A DNA stretch of 64,000 nucleotides from Hafnia alvei (GCF_900095695.1 NZ_FMIQ01000072.1:1-64000); one strand, 5' to 3'; positions 28,863 to 40,663 are shown, numbered from the stretch's first letter. Notes: generated by a model not told the origin, from the sequence alone. Numbers and translations: made by a program.

Positions 28863-29792
28863 ATGGAAAAAGAATTAATATCAGTTTGCGTAGCCTCATA
28901 TAACTCCGCGTCTACAATATTGGAAACGCTTGAAAGTATACTAGCCCAAACGTATGGCGCTGAGTATATCGAACTACTGATTTCAGACGATGCATCAACA
29001 GATCATACAGTAAGTGTTGTTGATGAATGGATTCGTGAGCATGAATCAAAATTCAAGCGTTTAATTTTCATAAAACATAAATATAATGTTGGTGTCACCA
29101 AAAACTTTAACTCTTTATGGAAAGCAGCATCGCAGCGTTGGGTAAAAAGTATTGCTGCAGATGATATATTGACGCCAGCATGTTTAAAGAAAAATATCGA
29201 TTTCATGTACGAAAATAATATTGAAAGTGTTATTTTTTCGAAAATGCAAGCGTTTAGTTGCAATGCTGATGGCACACATCATAATCTTGAGGTATACCCT
29301 TCGACTTTTCAACAGAACATTTTACAAAGCGACAGTAAAAGGCTGTATAATTATCTGATTAACGCAGGTGGCCTAGCTGTAACTCCTTCCTCTTTTATCA
29401 ATCGCGAATTACTTGCCAAAGTTGGTTTTGCAGATGAGCGATTTCCAATGATCGAGGACTACCCCCTCTGGATAAAAATAATTGAGAGTGGTCAGAAGTT
29501 TTATTTTTTAAATGAAATTACAGTTAAATATAGAAAAGGAGACTCGGTATCACAATCGACCTCCTTATTATTTAATATTAGACATTTTTTGCAGCATCTG
29601 ACAATTGAGCTAATGCTAACAAATAAAAAAATATCTATCTTAAATAAAATAAGGAAGTATATATACACAATGGCGGTATTATGTGTCTATGTTTTCTTTG
29701 ATGCAAAACCAAGCATCCTATCGAGGTTTATATATAGACTTGGATTATTAATTAAGCCATATTGGTTAGCTGATAGGTTATCAAAAAAATAA
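28863..29792 (+). CDS. Family 2 glycosyltransferase (O-antigen)
   Basis: A 309-residue GT-A fold enzyme. ISVCVASYNS at the start, ISDDASTDHT for nucleotide-sugar binding and SIAADDILTP as the DxD-equivalent are visible. The C-terminus (about 235-300) is hydrophobic or basic and may hold the protein at the membrane. Donor and acceptor cannot be inferred. It is the only GT2 enzyme among five transferases. Confidence 0.85.
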   Translation: MEKELISVCVASYNSASTILETLESILAQTYGAEYIELLISDDASTDHTVSVVDEWIREHESKFKRLIFIKHKYNVGVTKNFNSLWKAASQRWVKSIAADDILTPACLKKNIDFMYENNIESVIFSKMQAFSCNADGTHHNLEVYPSTFQQNILQSDSKRLYNYLINAGGLAVTPSSFINRELLAKVGFADERFPMIEDYPLWIKIIESGQKFYFLNEITVKYRKGDSVSQSTSLLFNIRHFLQHLTIELMLTNKKISILNKIRKYIYTMAVLCVYVFFDAKPSILSRFIYRLGLLIKPYWLADRLSKK

Positions 29793-29822
29793 TAATAACA
29801 GTAATCTTTATGGAGCAATATT

Positions 29823-31070
29823 ATGAATTCCCTGCTTGCTTTGATGCTTTTTATGGCAGTTTTTAATTTTTATATACCTAATGTTGGTCCTGCTTTATAT
29901 ATATCAGTGTTCATAAGTTGTACCTATCTTTTTATTCGGGTAAATAAACTCATAGAAAATAGAAGTACAGTTCTTAATGCACTGCGCTGTTATTTAGTTT
30001 ATTTCCTCATCCCGTTCATTTTTTTGATTTTTATCATTTCGATAAGAACCATTGCTACAGGTGGAGTAGACTCTAGCTATGTTTTTTTAATGATAAAATC
30101 TTTTATTTTCTGTATTCTGACACTTTCGATTCCTCTAGCAATTTTTTGCTCAAAATATAAATGTAACGATATATTTATTTTTAACAAATATATTTATATT
30201 GCCGCTGCAGTTCAATCATTAATAATTATCTGCGCCGTTCTTTTTCCTAGTGTTGGGGAAATTGTAAAAATTTTTCAGAATAATGACTCTAATTCTTCAT
30301 CTTTGGTTAGCGAAGGATTACGAGGGATTGCTCTTTCTAGCATGCAGTACTATGGTTTAGCATGTTTTTATTGCTTGGTTCTCGTTTTTTTGGCAAATGA
30401 TTTTGTAAACAATAAAGTTTCAATTAGAAATACATCTATTCTATTAATATTGTTGAGTATTTCAGCAATTTTTGTCAGTCGAACTAGCCTTTTGGGTGTC
30501 TTGATATTTTGGGCTTATTTATTAAATCCATTAGCCGGGTTTAGTAAGAGGCGGTCATGTATTTTACTGCTTGTTTACTCTTTGTTTTTTGTATGCACCC
30601 TATTAATGGCTTTGTTAATAGTACCAGACAAAATGATTATAATTACTGAAAAAGTATTGCCATGGGCATTCGAGTTTATCTATCGGTACCAAGAGAATGG
30701 GAGTATTTCTACAGCCTCAACTGATCAATTAAGCCAAATGTATTTTCCACTGAGTGAGTCAACTCTTATTTTTGGTGATGGCCGTTATGCCGGTCTATCG
30801 CAAGGATCATATTACCTAGATACTGATGCTGGTTATATGCGACCAACGCTATTTAGCGGGATTGGTCTTATGGTAGCTATGCTTCTAGTTTGGTTCTTTT
30901 GGTTGAAAAGAATCGCACGCGCTGAAAAAAGTAAGTATTATTTTATTTTTTTATTTATGCTATCTCTTTTATTACAGTATAAAGGCGAGTTTATAGTCAC
31001 AAATTATATCGTTTTGATTGTTATATCTATGCAACTGTTTTTCTCTTTGTTGACTAGAGAGCTTGATTAA
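29823..31070 (+). CDS. wzy: O-antigen polymerase Wzy
   Basis: A 415-residue protein with 10-12 hydrophobic segments and a large polar loop in the second half (about 275-345: STASTDQLSQMYFPLSESTL, FGDGRYAGLSQGSYYLDTDAGY), the topology of Wzy polymerases. Sequence similarity in this family is low, so the call rests on topology, position among GT genes and the absence of another candidate. It joins O-units on the periplasmic side. Confidence 0.8.
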   Translation: MNSLLALMLFMAVFNFYIPNVGPALYISVFISCTYLFIRVNKLIENRSTVLNALRCYLVYFLIPFIFLIFIISIRTIATGGVDSSYVFLMIKSFIFCILTLSIPLAIFCSKYKCNDIFIFNKYIYIAAAVQSLIIICAVLFPSVGEIVKIFQNNDSNSSSLVSEGLRGIALSSMQYYGLACFYCLVLVFLANDFVNNKVSIRNTSILLILLSISAIFVSRTSLLGVLIFWAYLLNPLAGFSKRRSCILLLVYSLFFVCTLLMALLIVPDKMIIITEKVLPWAFEFIYRYQENGSISTASTDQLSQMYFPLSESTLIFGDGRYAGLSQGSYYLDTDAGYMRPTLFSGIGLMVAMLLVWFFWLKRIARAEKSKYYFIFLFMLSLLLQYKGEFIVTNYIVLIVISMQLFFSLLTRELD

Positions 31071-31082
31071 TGAGGTCGTGAA

Positions 31083-32222
31083 GTGGACAAAATTTCATAT
31101 TTGAGTGATAAGAAAAATGGAAATATAAATACCAAGAAAAAAATATGTTTCTTTGCATTGGATATGGTCGAAAAAGGTGGAATGCAGCGAGTAGTTGTTG
31201 AATTAGCCAATAGCATGCAGACTGACTATGAAGTACATATTTTGACATTCCCAAATTCAAGTGGCTATATTGACATACCTTATGAGTTTGAAAAGGAAAA
31301 CATCTTAGTTTCCGAAGTCTGTTCTTACGAAAAATTTTTTATTTTCAATAAAATTAAAAACTATCCTTTAATAATAAAAAGTATCAGAGAGTATATTCAA
31401 AAAAATAATATCAGCGTATTTCTCAGCATCGGCATGGGCACGGTTGTTTGGTCTTGTCTAGCGCAACTTCGTTTACCTTGCAAATACATCTGTTGTGATC
31501 ACACTAGTTTTCTTAGGAAAGAGAGTTGGGCAGTCCGTGGCCGTTTTTTGTCTAGGATTTTTGCGGATAATATCGTCGTATTGACTTATCAAGATGCTGA
31601 GTCTTGGCGCTGCAGAAAGGTGTCAGTGATCTACAATCCTTCACCTTATGCCGGTGAGCATCATAGGATATTATTTAATCCAGAGATTAAAAAGAGAAAA
31701 ATCATCGCTCTTGGCAGATTTGTAGAGGTCAAAGGTTTTGAACGGTTATTAGATATATGGTATGAGATTGAAAAGAATAATTGCTATGATTATACTTTGG
31801 AAATAGTGGGTGAGGGGCCTTTAGAAAAACATCTTAAAAATATTGTTGATGATAAAAAAATGAAGAACGTTTCAATCTTACCATTTAAAAAAGATGTGGC
31901 GAATTTATACCAGGAGTCAAAAATACAAGTCTTAACTTCATATTTCGAGGGGTTGTCTATGGTGTTGGTTGAAGGCCAATCATTTTGTCTACCAGCAGTT
32001 TCTTACGATATACCCTCTGGGCCTTCAGAAATAATAAAGGATGGTGAGACTGGCTATTTAGTTAAAAATGGAGACAAAGCAGCATTTGTAGATAAACTGA
32101 CAACATTGATGAAATATGATGATATTCTAAATAGAATGGCACAAAACTGCTTGGCTGAGCGAGAGCGCTTTAGTTCGCAGAAAATTCTTCGGAAATGGAA
32201 GTCGATATTTGAATCTAAATAA
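31083..32222 (+). CDS. Family 4 glycosyltransferase (O-antigen) 1
   Basis: A 379-residue GT-B enzyme. N-terminal KICFFALDMVEKGGMQRVVVELA matches the acceptor side, and the C-terminal nucleotide-sugar side has IIALGRFVEVKGFERLL, IVGEGPLEKHL and the E-x7-E region (SYFEGLSMVLVEGQ). It starts at GTG. Predicted to add one residue of the O-unit; linkage unknown. Confidence 0.85.
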   Translation: MDKISYLSDKKNGNINTKKKICFFALDMVEKGGMQRVVVELANSMQTDYEVHILTFPNSSGYIDIPYEFEKENILVSEVCSYEKFFIFNKIKNYPLIIKSIREYIQKNNISVFLSIGMGTVVWSCLAQLRLPCKYICCDHTSFLRKESWAVRGRFLSRIFADNIVVLTYQDAESWRCRKVSVIYNPSPYAGEHHRILFNPEIKKRKIIALGRFVEVKGFERLLDIWYEIEKNNCYDYTLEIVGEGPLEKHLKNIVDDKKMKNVSILPFKKDVANLYQESKIQVLTSYFEGLSMVLVEGQSFCLPAVSYDIPSGPSEIIKDGETGYLVKNGDKAAFVDKLTTLMKYDDILNRMAQNCLAERERFSSQKILRKWKSIFESK

Positions 32223-32249
32223 AATACGTCAGATAGCTGAGTTATTATT

Positions 32250-33299
32250 ATGAATATTGTTATTTTGTCCAATGCTTCTGGTTATGGTGGGAGCGAGCGA
32301 ACTATAGAAATTATAGCAAAAAAAATCGCTGAGCAGCATAATGTTCATATATATGCCGAGAATAAGAATCACTTTAAAGTTTTGTTGGGGCATGGTCTAA
32401 GCGTTGATACCACTAAATCTGGTATTCTTGGAATGATTAGCAATTTATATTTTATGAGAAAAAAATTATTAGAGAGTGATTGCGTCATAGGGAATACTAA
32501 TAAAGCTGGTTTTTACATTGCTATAATGAATTGTCTGTTTCCTTTTATGCGACGGAAAAGGACTTTGATTTTTGTTAGAGATTTTCAGTGGCGTTTTTTA
32601 CGTTTTATACGATTCGCCTTAGGGAATAATGCCAGTTATTGTGTCACTACAAAGGCTGCCTTTGAGTATTTACTCAATCAGGGTATCCATTCTGATATTA
32701 TATCTAACCCGGTAAATTTACCTTCTCATTTAGAGCCAAATCAAAAATCACATCCTCCGATTATATTATGTCCTGCGATGATATCTAGATGGAAAGGTAT
32801 TGATTTGTTAATTAGATCGCTTTCGCTTACAAAAAATGACTGTCAGTTGATTGTTATTGGTAACCATGTTGATGGAGCCTATCTAAGTGAGCTTAAACTT
32901 CTTGTCGAACAACTCGATCTAAATAAAAGAGTCCTCTTCTTAGCATATTCAAAAAACATCGATTCATACTATAGTCAATGTACTTTAGTTGTGAACTCAT
33001 CAATTTCTGATTTTGGCGGACCTGAAACATTTGGTCGAACGATTATTGAAGGGTGGGCTTTCTCAAAGCCAGTTGTTTCATTTGACTGTGGTGGGCCAAG
33101 CTATCTAATTGACAACGGCATAAATGGTTTTCTTGTATCCGAAGGAAATGTAGAAGAGCTTGCATTAACCATAGACAATATTTTGTCAGATAATGAACTA
33201 GCAAAAAAACTAGGTTTTTTTGGTTACCAAAAAGTCTTATCTGAATATTCTGTCGAAATAATCGTTAATAAATTAATTGAAAAAATAAATTCGCAGTAA
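32250..33299 (+). CDS. Family 4 glycosyltransferase (O-antigen) 2
   Basis: A 349-residue GT-B enzyme. SNASGYGGSERTIEIIAK at the N-terminus, ILCPAMISRWKGIDLLIRSL and GGPETFGRTIIEGWAFSKPVVS (E-x7-E region) in the C-terminal half. Specificity unknown. It follows the previous transferase after 27 bp in the same operon. Confidence 0.84.
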   Translation: MNIVILSNASGYGGSERTIEIIAKKIAEQHNVHIYAENKNHFKVLLGHGLSVDTTKSGILGMISNLYFMRKKLLESDCVIGNTNKAGFYIAIMNCLFPFMRRKRTLIFVRDFQWRFLRFIRFALGNNASYCVTTKAAFEYLLNQGIHSDIISNPVNLPSHLEPNQKSHPPIILCPAMISRWKGIDLLIRSLSLTKNDCQLIVIGNHVDGAYLSELKLLVEQLDLNKRVLFLAYSKNIDSYYSQCTLVVNSSISDFGGPETFGRTIIEGWAFSKPVVSFDCGGPSYLIDNGINGFLVSEGNVEELALTIDNILSDNELAKKLGFFGYQKVLSEYSVEIIVNKLIEKINSQ

Positions 33300-33330
33300 G
33301 TATGTTATTGCGTCTAAATAGGATAGGACC

Positions 33331-34401
33331 ATGTTAATTGTTATTGATGCTAGGATGATATGTGCATCAGGAATTGGAACTTATATTAAAAATTTGATTA
33401 GAGAAATCATAGAGTCAGGTGATGCTAAAATTCATTGCATAATTAGTAATGAGGACCGTGCATTAATTTTAAGCTTAGGTGTAACAGAATATACTATTTT
33501 TAAATCTAAGTATTTCTCACCTCTTGAACAGATCGAATATATTTTTAGATTACCAAAAGGCGATGTTTTCTGGACTCCTCATTTTAATAGTCCAATGTTT
33601 TTACCTCCAAGAAAATACAAAGCAAGAGTCGCAACAATACATGATATGTTTCCTTTTGCATATGGAAATAATTTCTCATTTTTTAAGCGGTTTTATATAC
33701 ACGCACTTATTAAAATGACATGCTTGTTAAGTGACAAAATATTTACAGTATCAAACTTCTCTAAAAATGAAATAATTAAATATTTGAACATAAACGCTGA
33801 AAAAATACACTCATTCCCATTGGGTGTAGATCCGGGTTTTACCTTGGATAGCGTTCAATCACAAAAAAATAGCAAATATATCCTGTGTGTCGGGAATATT
33901 AAACCGCATAAAAATCTTAAGCGCGCTATTATCTCGTTCTTGGATGTTATGGATAATATTCCAGATTATAAACTTATTTTAGTTGGAAAGTCTGAAGGCT
34001 TCTATTCACCAGAAGTTGGTTTAAGCGATATATTAAAAAATTCTGACAGAGTCGTATTTACTGGCTTTGTTTCATTTGAAGAACTTAAAGAGTATTACGC
34101 CGGTGCATCAGTTCTTCTTTTTCCATCTTTATATGAGGGGTTTGGGTTGCCTATCTTAGAGGCAATGGCATTTAATCTTCCAATTATTGCCTCTGATAGG
34201 GCTTCAATTCCTGAAGTTGGAGGGGATGCGATAGTTTACATCAACCCTGAAGATATATCGGATATAAGTAAAAAAATACTTGAAGTTGTTCGTGGCAATG
34301 CGCAATGTGATATCGCCAGCTATGAACATATTATGTCTAAATTTACTTGGAAAAATTGCGCACAAAATACAATAAACGTTATTAAAAATCTTATTGGGTG
34401 A
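33331..34401 (+). CDS. Family 4 glycosyltransferase (probable mannosyltransferase)
   Basis: A 356-residue GT-B enzyme. N-terminal [19 protein letters not shown] and central [31 protein letters not shown] and HSFPLGVD, then [17 protein letters not shown] and [20 protein letters not shown], resemble mannosyltransferases of the WbdB/WbaD/MtfA kind. GDP-mannose genes in the same operon fit this. Its stop overlaps the in-frame upstream extension of the next gene. Confidence 0.83.
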   Translation: MLIVIDARMICASGIGTYIKNLIREIIESGDAKIHCIISNEDRALILSLGVTEYTIFKSKYFSPLEQIEYIFRLPKGDVFWTPHFNSPMFLPPRKYKARVATIHDMFPFAYGNNFSFFKRFYIHALIKMTCLLSDKIFTVSNFSKNEIIKYLNINAEKIHSFPLGVDPGFTLDSVQSQKNSKYILCVGNIKPHKNLKRAIISFLDVMDNIPDYKLILVGKSEGFYSPEVGLSDILKNSDRVVFTGFVSFEELKEYYAGASVLLFPSLYEGFGLPILEAMAFNLPIIASDRASIPEVGGDAIVYINPEDISDISKKILEVVRGNAQCDIASYEHIMSKFTWKNCAQNTINVIKNLIG

Positions 34402-34405
34402 TACA

Positions 34406-35526
34406 GTGAAAGTTCTTCAAGTCGGGAAATTCTATTATCCCATTATCGGTGGTGTTGAAACCGTAGCATTTGATATTACAGAGATGCTTAATCGTAATGG
34501 GGTTACGTGCGATGTTTTGTGTACTGATATAGGTAGGAAAAGTAGCGTAGAGTCATTCAATGGCTACAATATCTATCGTGCTGCTTCGTTAACAAATATT
34601 TTTTCAACCTCAATATCATTAGAGTATATTTTTATACTTAGGAATATAATAGAGAAATATGATATAATACATATTCATTTACCCAATCCACTAGCTAATA
34701 TTGCATTATTAGCATCGAAGTTGGAAGGAAAAAAAGTTGTCCTGCATTGGCATAGTGATATTATTAAACAAAAAAAATTATTAAAGCTTTATAGGCCTCT
34801 GCAAACTTGGCTTCTTAAGCGTGCTGATGCCATAATCGGCACATCTGAAAAATATATTAGCGAGTCAGAAGAAATTAAGCCTTATAGTGAAAAATGTATT
34901 CCTATCCCAATAGGAATAGATGATTCACGATTGCAATCTGATCCAGATATTGTGAAAAATATTAAAGAAAAGTATAAAAATAAAAAATAATCCTCTCTCT
35001 TGGACGACATGTTTATTACAAAGGGTTTGAATACCTAATTTCAGCGGCAAGTCTATTGGATGAAGGCTTTGTCGTGTTAATTGGCGGAGACGGACCTTTG
35101 CGGTCGGAGTTGCAAAAGCAAATAAATGCAGAGGGTTTGGAAAGTAAGGTTTATTTAGTTGGTAAAATACCTAATCATGAATTAGGTAGTTATTTCGAAG
35201 CTTGCGACATATTTTGTTTGCCATCAATACTTAAATCTGAAGCGTTTGGTGTTGTTCAAATTGAAGCTATGAGCTTCGGAAAGCCTATTGTAGCAACTAA
35301 CATTAAAGGCTCAGGTACTAGTTGGGTTAATCAACATGGAGTTAGTGGTTTGAATGTTGAAATACGCGATCCAATAGAACTTTCCCAAGCAATATGCGCT
35401 ATTACAAAAAATGAAGAAGTTTATTCGAAGTATAGTTTAGCATCAAAAGCAAGATTTAATAACATATTCAAACGAGAAGTGATGTTTGAAAAAATAAAGG
35501 AGCTTTATGATTCCCTATCTAAATGA
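34406..35526 (+). pseudogene. Family 4 glycosyltransferase, frameshifted in an A-run
   Basis: Two reading frames together form one GT4 protein of about 373 residues. The 5' part (GTG 34406 to TAA 34990: KVLQVGKFYYPIIGGVETVA, HIHLPNPLANIALLASKL, LHWHSDIIKQKKLL) stops at the end of an A6 run (34982-34987). The missing continuation is read one base back from 34987: IILSLGRHVYYKGFEYLISA, then IGGDGPLRSEL and PSILKSEAFGVVQIEAMSFGKPIV (E-x7-E region), ending at 35526. Restoring a single A (6 to 7) rejoins the frames. It could be a true mutation, a phase-variable tract, slippage, or a sequencing error. If real, one sugar would be lost from the O-unit. Confidence 0.85.
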
Positions 35527-35591
35527 GCTTTTTTAAATAGCGCAATATAAACTCCTAACACTTGTTTTATGCTGACTTATTGGAAAGTATT

Positions 35592-37007
35592 ATGATACAA
35601 CCTATAATAATGGCAGGAGGTACTGGTAGTCGCCTTTGGCCTCTTTCTAGAACGCTCCATCCCAAACAATTTTTATCGTTAATTAGCACTAACACGATGC
35701 TGCAAGACACCGTTTCAAGGTTAGACGGTGTTGCTCATGATGATCCTATAATTATATGCAACGAAGATCATCGATTTATTGTTGCCGAGCAGCTTAGGGC
35801 GAAGAATTATAGGCACAATGGGATTATATTGGAGCCTGTGGGAAGGAATACTGCTCCGGCTGTAGCTTTAGGTGCATTACATGCCATTGCCTCTGGTAAT
35901 GACCCAATTTTATTTATTCTAGCTGCCGACCATTCTATAACTGATATTGATGCATTTAACCTCTCTGTTAATCAAGCTATTAATGAAGCCTCCGAAGGTA
36001 ATCTAGTTACTTTTGGTATTTCTCCAACTTCGCCAGAAACAGGATATGGATATATCAAAAAAGGTAAGCCTGTATCTGATTATTCCTTTGCTGTCGACAA
36101 ATTTGTGGAAAAACCAAATCTGGCTATTGCTCAAAACTATATTGATTCAGGCGATTATTTTTGGAATAGCGGGTTGTTTATGTTCAAGGCATCAGTCTTT
36201 TTGAGAGAACTAGGTAAGTTCAGACCAGACATTCTGTTAGCATGTCAGCGATCGTTTGATAATAGCAAAGAAGATCTCGACTTTATCCGCTTGGATGAAT
36301 CTGAATTCAGAGAGTGCAGCGATGAGTCGGTTGATTACGCAGTGATGGAGCATACAGAAAACGCGGTAGTTGTGCCATTAAATGCCAATTGGAATGACGT
36401 TGGATCTTGGTCTGCTTTGTGGGATATAAGCGATAAGGATTTAAATGGAAATAGTTCTCGTGGCGACAATTTATTGTTCGAAACATCTAATAGCTATGTG
36501 CACTCACAGAGCCGTCTTGTAGCTGCGATTGGCCTAGATAACACGATTATTGTTGAAACAAAAGATGCTGTTCTAGTTGCTAATAAGAACTCTGTGCAAG
36601 AAGTTAAATCTGTAGTGAACGAATTAAAGCGCCTTAATCGACACGAATATATACAGCATAAAGAAGTTTATCGGCCATGGGGGATGCATGAAGAGATAGC
36701 CAATGGAAGTCGTTATCATGTCAAATATGTAATTGTACAACCCGGGAAAAAAATAGATACTCAGGTCCATTATCATAGAGCCGAACATTGGATTATCGTA
36801 TCGGGCACTGCTAAAATTACTAATGGGGATAAGACATTCTTAGTTACTGAAAATGAATCTACGTATATTCCTGTTGGGGCATTACACTCATTAGAAAATC
36901 CAGGGAAAATTCCACTTGAATTAATTGAAATTCAATCAGGCACATATTTGAATGAAGACGATATCGTCCGATTTGTAAGTAATGGCATGAGTAAGGAACA
37001 GAAATGA
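35592..37007 (+). CDS. manC: Mannose-1-phosphate guanylyltransferase / mannose-6-phosphate isomerase
   Basis: A 471-residue bifunctional enzyme. [19 protein letters not shown] and [15 protein letters not shown] form the nucleotidyltransferase part making GDP-mannose; the C-terminal cupin (about 360-465: [47 protein letters not shown]) is the type II isomerase domain. ATG 35592 is preferred over 35562: GGAAAG lies just upstream and the N-terminus matches relatives. It overlaps manB by 4 nt. Confidence 0.94.
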   Translation: MIQPIIMAGGTGSRLWPLSRTLHPKQFLSLISTNTMLQDTVSRLDGVAHDDPIIICNEDHRFIVAEQLRAKNYRHNGIILEPVGRNTAPAVALGALHAIASGNDPILFILAADHSITDIDAFNLSVNQAINEASEGNLVTFGISPTSPETGYGYIKKGKPVSDYSFAVDKFVEKPNLAIAQNYIDSGDYFWNSGLFMFKASVFLRELGKFRPDILLACQRSFDNSKEDLDFIRLDESEFRECSDESVDYAVMEHTENAVVVPLNANWNDVGSWSALWDISDKDLNGNSSRGDNLLFETSNSYVHSQSRLVAAIGLDNTIIVETKDAVLVANKNSVQEVKSVVNELKRLNRHEYIQHKEVYRPWGMHEEIANGSRYHVKYVIVQPGKKIDTQVHYHRAEHWIIVSGTAKITNGDKTFLVTENESTYIPVGALHSLENPGKIPLELIEIQSGTYLNEDDIVRFVSNGMSKEQK

Positions 37008-38434
37008 TTGTCCAAAAACTAGTTTCTAGAGATGTGATTAATAGTAGTAGTATCTCTTTTGGCACTAGCGGCGCCCGCGGCTTAGTGGTGGATTTTACAC
37101 CTCAAGTATGCGCGGCCTTTACTCATGCTTTTGTCGCTGTGCTACGCGATGAATTTGCTGTAACTCAGTTGGCTCTTGCAATTGATAATCGCCCAAGCAG
37201 CTATGCCATAGCGCAAGCTTGCGCTGCTGCCTTACAACAAGTTGGCATTGAGGCGATCTATTATGGAGTAATTCCCACGCCGGCGCTGGCCTATCAAGCT
37301 ATGCAGGATAATATGCCGTGCATTATGGTTACTGGGAGTCATATTCCTTTTGATCGAAATGGCCTAAAATTCTATCGGCCAGATGGAGAAATTACTAAGA
37401 CCGATGAGTTAGCCATTCTTGCAATAGAGGCTAAATTCCATGAATTACCACCTCTTCCACAATTAATTGTCAGTACTCGCGCAAGTGAAACGTATTGTTC
37501 GCGCTACCGGTCTTTATTCACCCCTGATTTATTAGCAGGGAAGCGTGTGGGCATCTATGAACACTCCAGTGCTGGCCGAGACCTATATAAACCATTATTT
37601 GAACAGCTTGGTGCAACAGTTATTTCGCTTGATCGAAGTGATGAATTTGTCCCAATTGATACAGAAGCCGTTTCTCACGCGGATATTGAAAAAGCGAAGC
37701 AGTGGTCCTCTTTGTATAGCTTGGATTTTATTTTTTCAACTGACGGTGATGGAGATCGCCCCTTGGTTGCGGATGAAAAGGGAAACTGGCTGCGTGGTGA
37801 TATATTAGGATTGCTTTGTGCTGAGGCATTGAGTATTGAGGCGCTTGCGGTTCCTGTTAGTTGTAATACGGCGATAGAACTTAGTTATAAGTTTACGTGC
37901 GTTGAAAGAACTAAAATTGGTTCCCCTTACGTTATTGAAAAGTGCTCAATGTTATTAGATAAGTACAATTCAGTAGCTGGGTTTGAAGCCAATGGTGGTT
38001 TTTTACTGGGTAGCTCTACTGAGATCAATGGAAAACCATTGGCTGCCTTGCCAACTCGCGATGCTCTTCTTCCGGCACTAATGCTTCTTGCTTTAGCTAA
38101 AAAAAGTAGCATATCGTCTCTGGTTAATGAACTGCCGAAACGCTATACAGACTCTGACCGAATTCAAAATTTCCCAATACAACGTAGTAAGTCAATTATT
38201 GAGCTTGGCATAAAATCACCACAGTTACTTATTGAGAAAATAGGTTTTAATGACTGTAAAGTCAGCTGTGTAGATAATACTGATGGACTGCGAGTTACAT
38301 TCGAGAATGGTAATATAATTCATTTACGGCCATCAGGTAATGCCCCGGAATTACGTTGTTATGCAGAATCTGATTCGGCTGAAGTATCAAAAGAATATGT
38401 CTCTGTATGCCTTAAGAATGTGCAATCTATCTAG
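37004..38434 (+). CDS. manB: Phosphomannomutase (ManB), divergent type
   Basis: A 476-residue α-D-phosphohexomutase interconverting mannose-6- and mannose-1-phosphate. Substrate loop [13 protein letters not shown], phosphoserine loop [12 protein letters not shown] (S112), metal loop STDGDGDRP and sugar loop [10 protein letters not shown] are in order. The phosphoserine loop reads TGSHIP rather than TASHNP, and the sequence is not the CpsG/RfbK type usual in E. coli colanic acid and O-antigen loci. It is translationally coupled to manC, which supports a mannose role, though a glucose or glucosamine mutase activity cannot be excluded. Confidence 0.85.
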   Translation: MIVQKLVSRDVINSSSISFGTSGARGLVVDFTPQVCAAFTHAFVAVLRDEFAVTQLALAIDNRPSSYAIAQACAAALQQVGIEAIYYGVIPTPALAYQAMQDNMPCIMVTGSHIPFDRNGLKFYRPDGEITKTDELAILAIEAKFHELPPLPQLIVSTRASETYCSRYRSLFTPDLLAGKRVGIYEHSSAGRDLYKPLFEQLGATVISLDRSDEFVPIDTEAVSHADIEKAKQWSSLYSLDFIFSTDGDGDRPLVADEKGNWLRGDILGLLCAEALSIEALAVPVSCNTAIELSYKFTCVERTKIGSPYVIEKCSMLLDKYNSVAGFEANGGFLLGSSTEINGKPLAALPTRDALLPALMLLALAKKSSISSLVNELPKRYTDSDRIQNFPIQRSKSIIELGIKSPQLLIEKIGFNDCKVSCVDNTDGLRVTFENGNIIHLRPSGNAPELRCYAESDSAEVSKEYVSVCLKNVQSI

Positions 38435-38469
38435 AAAGAGATTTTTATTTTTATCAGAAGGCGATTTGC

Positions 38470-39372
38470 ATGAATACTAACCTAAAAGCCGTCATCCCCG
38501 TCGCTGGCCTTGGCATGAAAATGCTGCCGGCTACCAAAGCAATTCCTAAAGAGCTTCTACCAATCGTTGATATTCCGCTTATTCAGAAGATCGTGAATGA
38601 ATGCGTAGCTGCGGGTATCAAAGAAATTATTTTGGTCACTAACTCATCTAAAAATGCTATTGAAAACCACTTCGATACTTCTTACGAGCTTGAAGCTTTG
38701 CTTGAGGCACGTGTGAAACGTCAGTTATTGGCTGAAGTACAGTCGATCTGTCCGAAGGGCGTCACTATCAACAGCGTACGTCAGCACAAACAACTTGGTT
38801 TGGGCCACGCAATTCTTTGCGCCAAACCATTAGTCGGTGACAACCCGTTTGTGGTGGTGCTGCCGGATATCCTTTTGGACGACTCTACCTATGATGCTTC
38901 GAGAGAGAATTTAGCATCGATGGTACAGCGTTTCAGTGAAACTGGCCGCAGTCAGGTACTTGTGCAATCAACACCAATTGAAGAGCTGTCAGAGTACTCG
39001 GTGATTAACTGTGACAACGAAGTTCTTGAGCAAGGGCAAACCGCTCGTATGACGTCTATCGTAGAGAAACCTGAAAATGCAGAAATGTATAACTCAGATC
39101 TATCTGCGGTGGGGCGCTACGTTCTGTCTGGTGCTATTTGGCCTATTCTGGAAACTACGGGCTATGGCGCTTGGGAGCGTATTCAACTTTCTGATGCTAT
39201 TGCAACAATGTTGCAGCATCTGCCTGTTGAAGCCTATCGCATGGTGGGCAAAGCTTATAACTGTGGTGAGAAACTTGGCTATGCTGAGGCGTTTGTCGCT
39301 TATGGTCTGAATCATCCATCACAGGGGACTGCATTCAAAAATTGGTTAAAACAACTGCAGAAATCACTTTAG
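38470..39372 (+). CDS. galF: GalF, UTP-glucose-1-phosphate uridylyltransferase-like
   Basis: A 300-residue protein of the GalU/GalF family ([58 protein letters not shown]). The nucleotide loop reads GLGMKMLP as in GalF rather than GLGTRMLP of GalU, indicating the low-activity or regulatory GalF form. In E. coli galF stands at the 5' end of the O-antigen cluster; here it is the last gene. GC content is back to chromosomal average. Confidence 0.9.
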   Translation: MNTNLKAVIPVAGLGMKMLPATKAIPKELLPIVDIPLIQKIVNECVAAGIKEIILVTNSSKNAIENHFDTSYELEALLEARVKRQLLAEVQSICPKGVTINSVRQHKQLGLGHAILCAKPLVGDNPFVVVLPDILLDDSTYDASRENLASMVQRFSETGRSQVLVQSTPIEELSEYSVINCDNEVLEQGQTARMTSIVEKPENAEMYNSDLSAVGRYVLSGAIWPILETTGYGAWERIQLSDAIATMLQHLPVEAYRMVGKAYNCGEKLGYAEAFVAYGLNHPSQGTAFKNWLKQLQKSL

Positions 39373-39496
39373 GTATTAATTAAGAATGAAATGATTTGTT
39401 AAAAGGCTCTCGCGATTTAGAGTTCGTTAGATATATTACTGATTTTTTAATATATTATTCGATACCTTAACAATTCATTTTTTCAGAGAAATTTTC

Positions 39497-40663
39497 ATGA
39501 AAATTGCAATTAGTGGTACGGGTTATGTTGGGTTATCTAATGGTCTCTTGATCGCTCAAAATCATGAAGTTGTTGCGTTAGATATCGTTGAATCAAAGGT
39601 AGAGTTATTAAATCAAAAAAAATCGCCTATCGTTGATAAAGAAATCGAGCATTATTTAACCCATAAACCCCTCAACTTCCGTGCAACGATCGACAAAGAA
39701 GACGCCTATCAAAATGCAGACTTTGTCATCATTGCAACGCCAACTGATTACGACCCCAAAACTAACTACTTTAATACCTCGTCGGTTGAGTCTGTGATTA
39801 AAGATGTGATGGCTATCAACCCTAATGCGGTGATGGTGATCAAATCAACGGTGCCGGTTGGCTATACACAGAGCATTCGTGAAGAGCTAGGTGTTGAGAA
39901 TATTTTCTTCTCGCCAGAATTCTTACGCGAAGGGCGGGCGCTTTACGATAATCTTTATCCATCACGGATTGTGATTGGTGAGCGTTCAGAACGTGCAGAA
40001 AAATTTGCCGCGTTGTTAGTTGAAGGTGCAATCAAAGAAGATATCCAGGTTCTTTTCACTGACTCAACTGAAGCGGAAGCCATTAAGTTATTTGCCAATA
40101 CCTATCTGGCGATGCGTGTGGCTTACTTTAATGAGCTGGATAGCTACGCTGAAGCCCTCGGATTGAACACGCGTCAGATTATTGACGGGGTTTGTTTAGA
40201 TCCGCGCATTGGTAATCACTACAATAATCCGTCATTTGGCTATGGTGGCTATTGCTTGCCGAAAGATACCAAGCAACTGCTCGCAAACTATTCATCGGTA
40301 CCGAATAATCTCATCGGCGCTATCGTTGATGCGAACCGCACGCGTAAAGACTTCATTGCCGAATCTATTTTGTCGCACCAGCCTAAAACGGTGGGTATCT
40401 ATCGTTTGATTATGAAGAGTGGCTCAGATAATTTCAGAGCATCATCGATTCAGGGCATTATGAAGCGCATCAAGGCGAAAGGCGTTGAGGTGGTGATCTA
40501 TGAGCCGGTGATGGAAGAAGATAGCTTCTTTAACTCGCCAGTGATGAACGATCTGGATGCATTTAAAGCACGTTCTGACATTATTATCTCTAACCGCATG
40601 GATGAACAGCTGGCGGATGTTGCAAGTAAAGTCTATACCCGTGATCTTTTCGGTGGTGATTAA
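39497..40663 (+). CDS. ugd: UDP-glucose 6-dehydrogenase
   Basis: A 388-residue enzyme oxidising UDP-glucose to UDP-glucuronate with two [13 protein letters not shown] (Rossmann), [39 protein letters not shown] with the catalytic region and [12 protein letters not shown] with the catalytic cysteine are conserved. Identical length to E. coli Ugd. The product feeds L-Ara4N and capsule precursors. Order here is ugd then gnd, reverse to E. coli. Own terminator. Confidence 0.96.
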   Translation: MKIAISGTGYVGLSNGLLIAQNHEVVALDIVESKVELLNQKKSPIVDKEIEHYLTHKPLNFRATIDKEDAYQNADFVIIATPTDYDPKTNYFNTSSVESVIKDVMAINPNAVMVIKSTVPVGYTQSIREELGVENIFFSPEFLREGRALYDNLYPSRIVIGERSERAEKFAALLVEGAIKEDIQVLFTDSTEAEAIKLFANTYLAMRVAYFNELDSYAEALGLNTRQIIDGVCLDPRIGNHYNNPSFGYGGYCLPKDTKQLLANYSSVPNNLIGAIVDANRTRKDFIAESILSHQPKTVGIYRLIMKSGSDNFRASSIQGIMKRIKAKGVEVVIYEPVMEEDSFFNSPVMNDLDAFKARSDIIISNRMDEQLADVASKVYTRDLFGGD

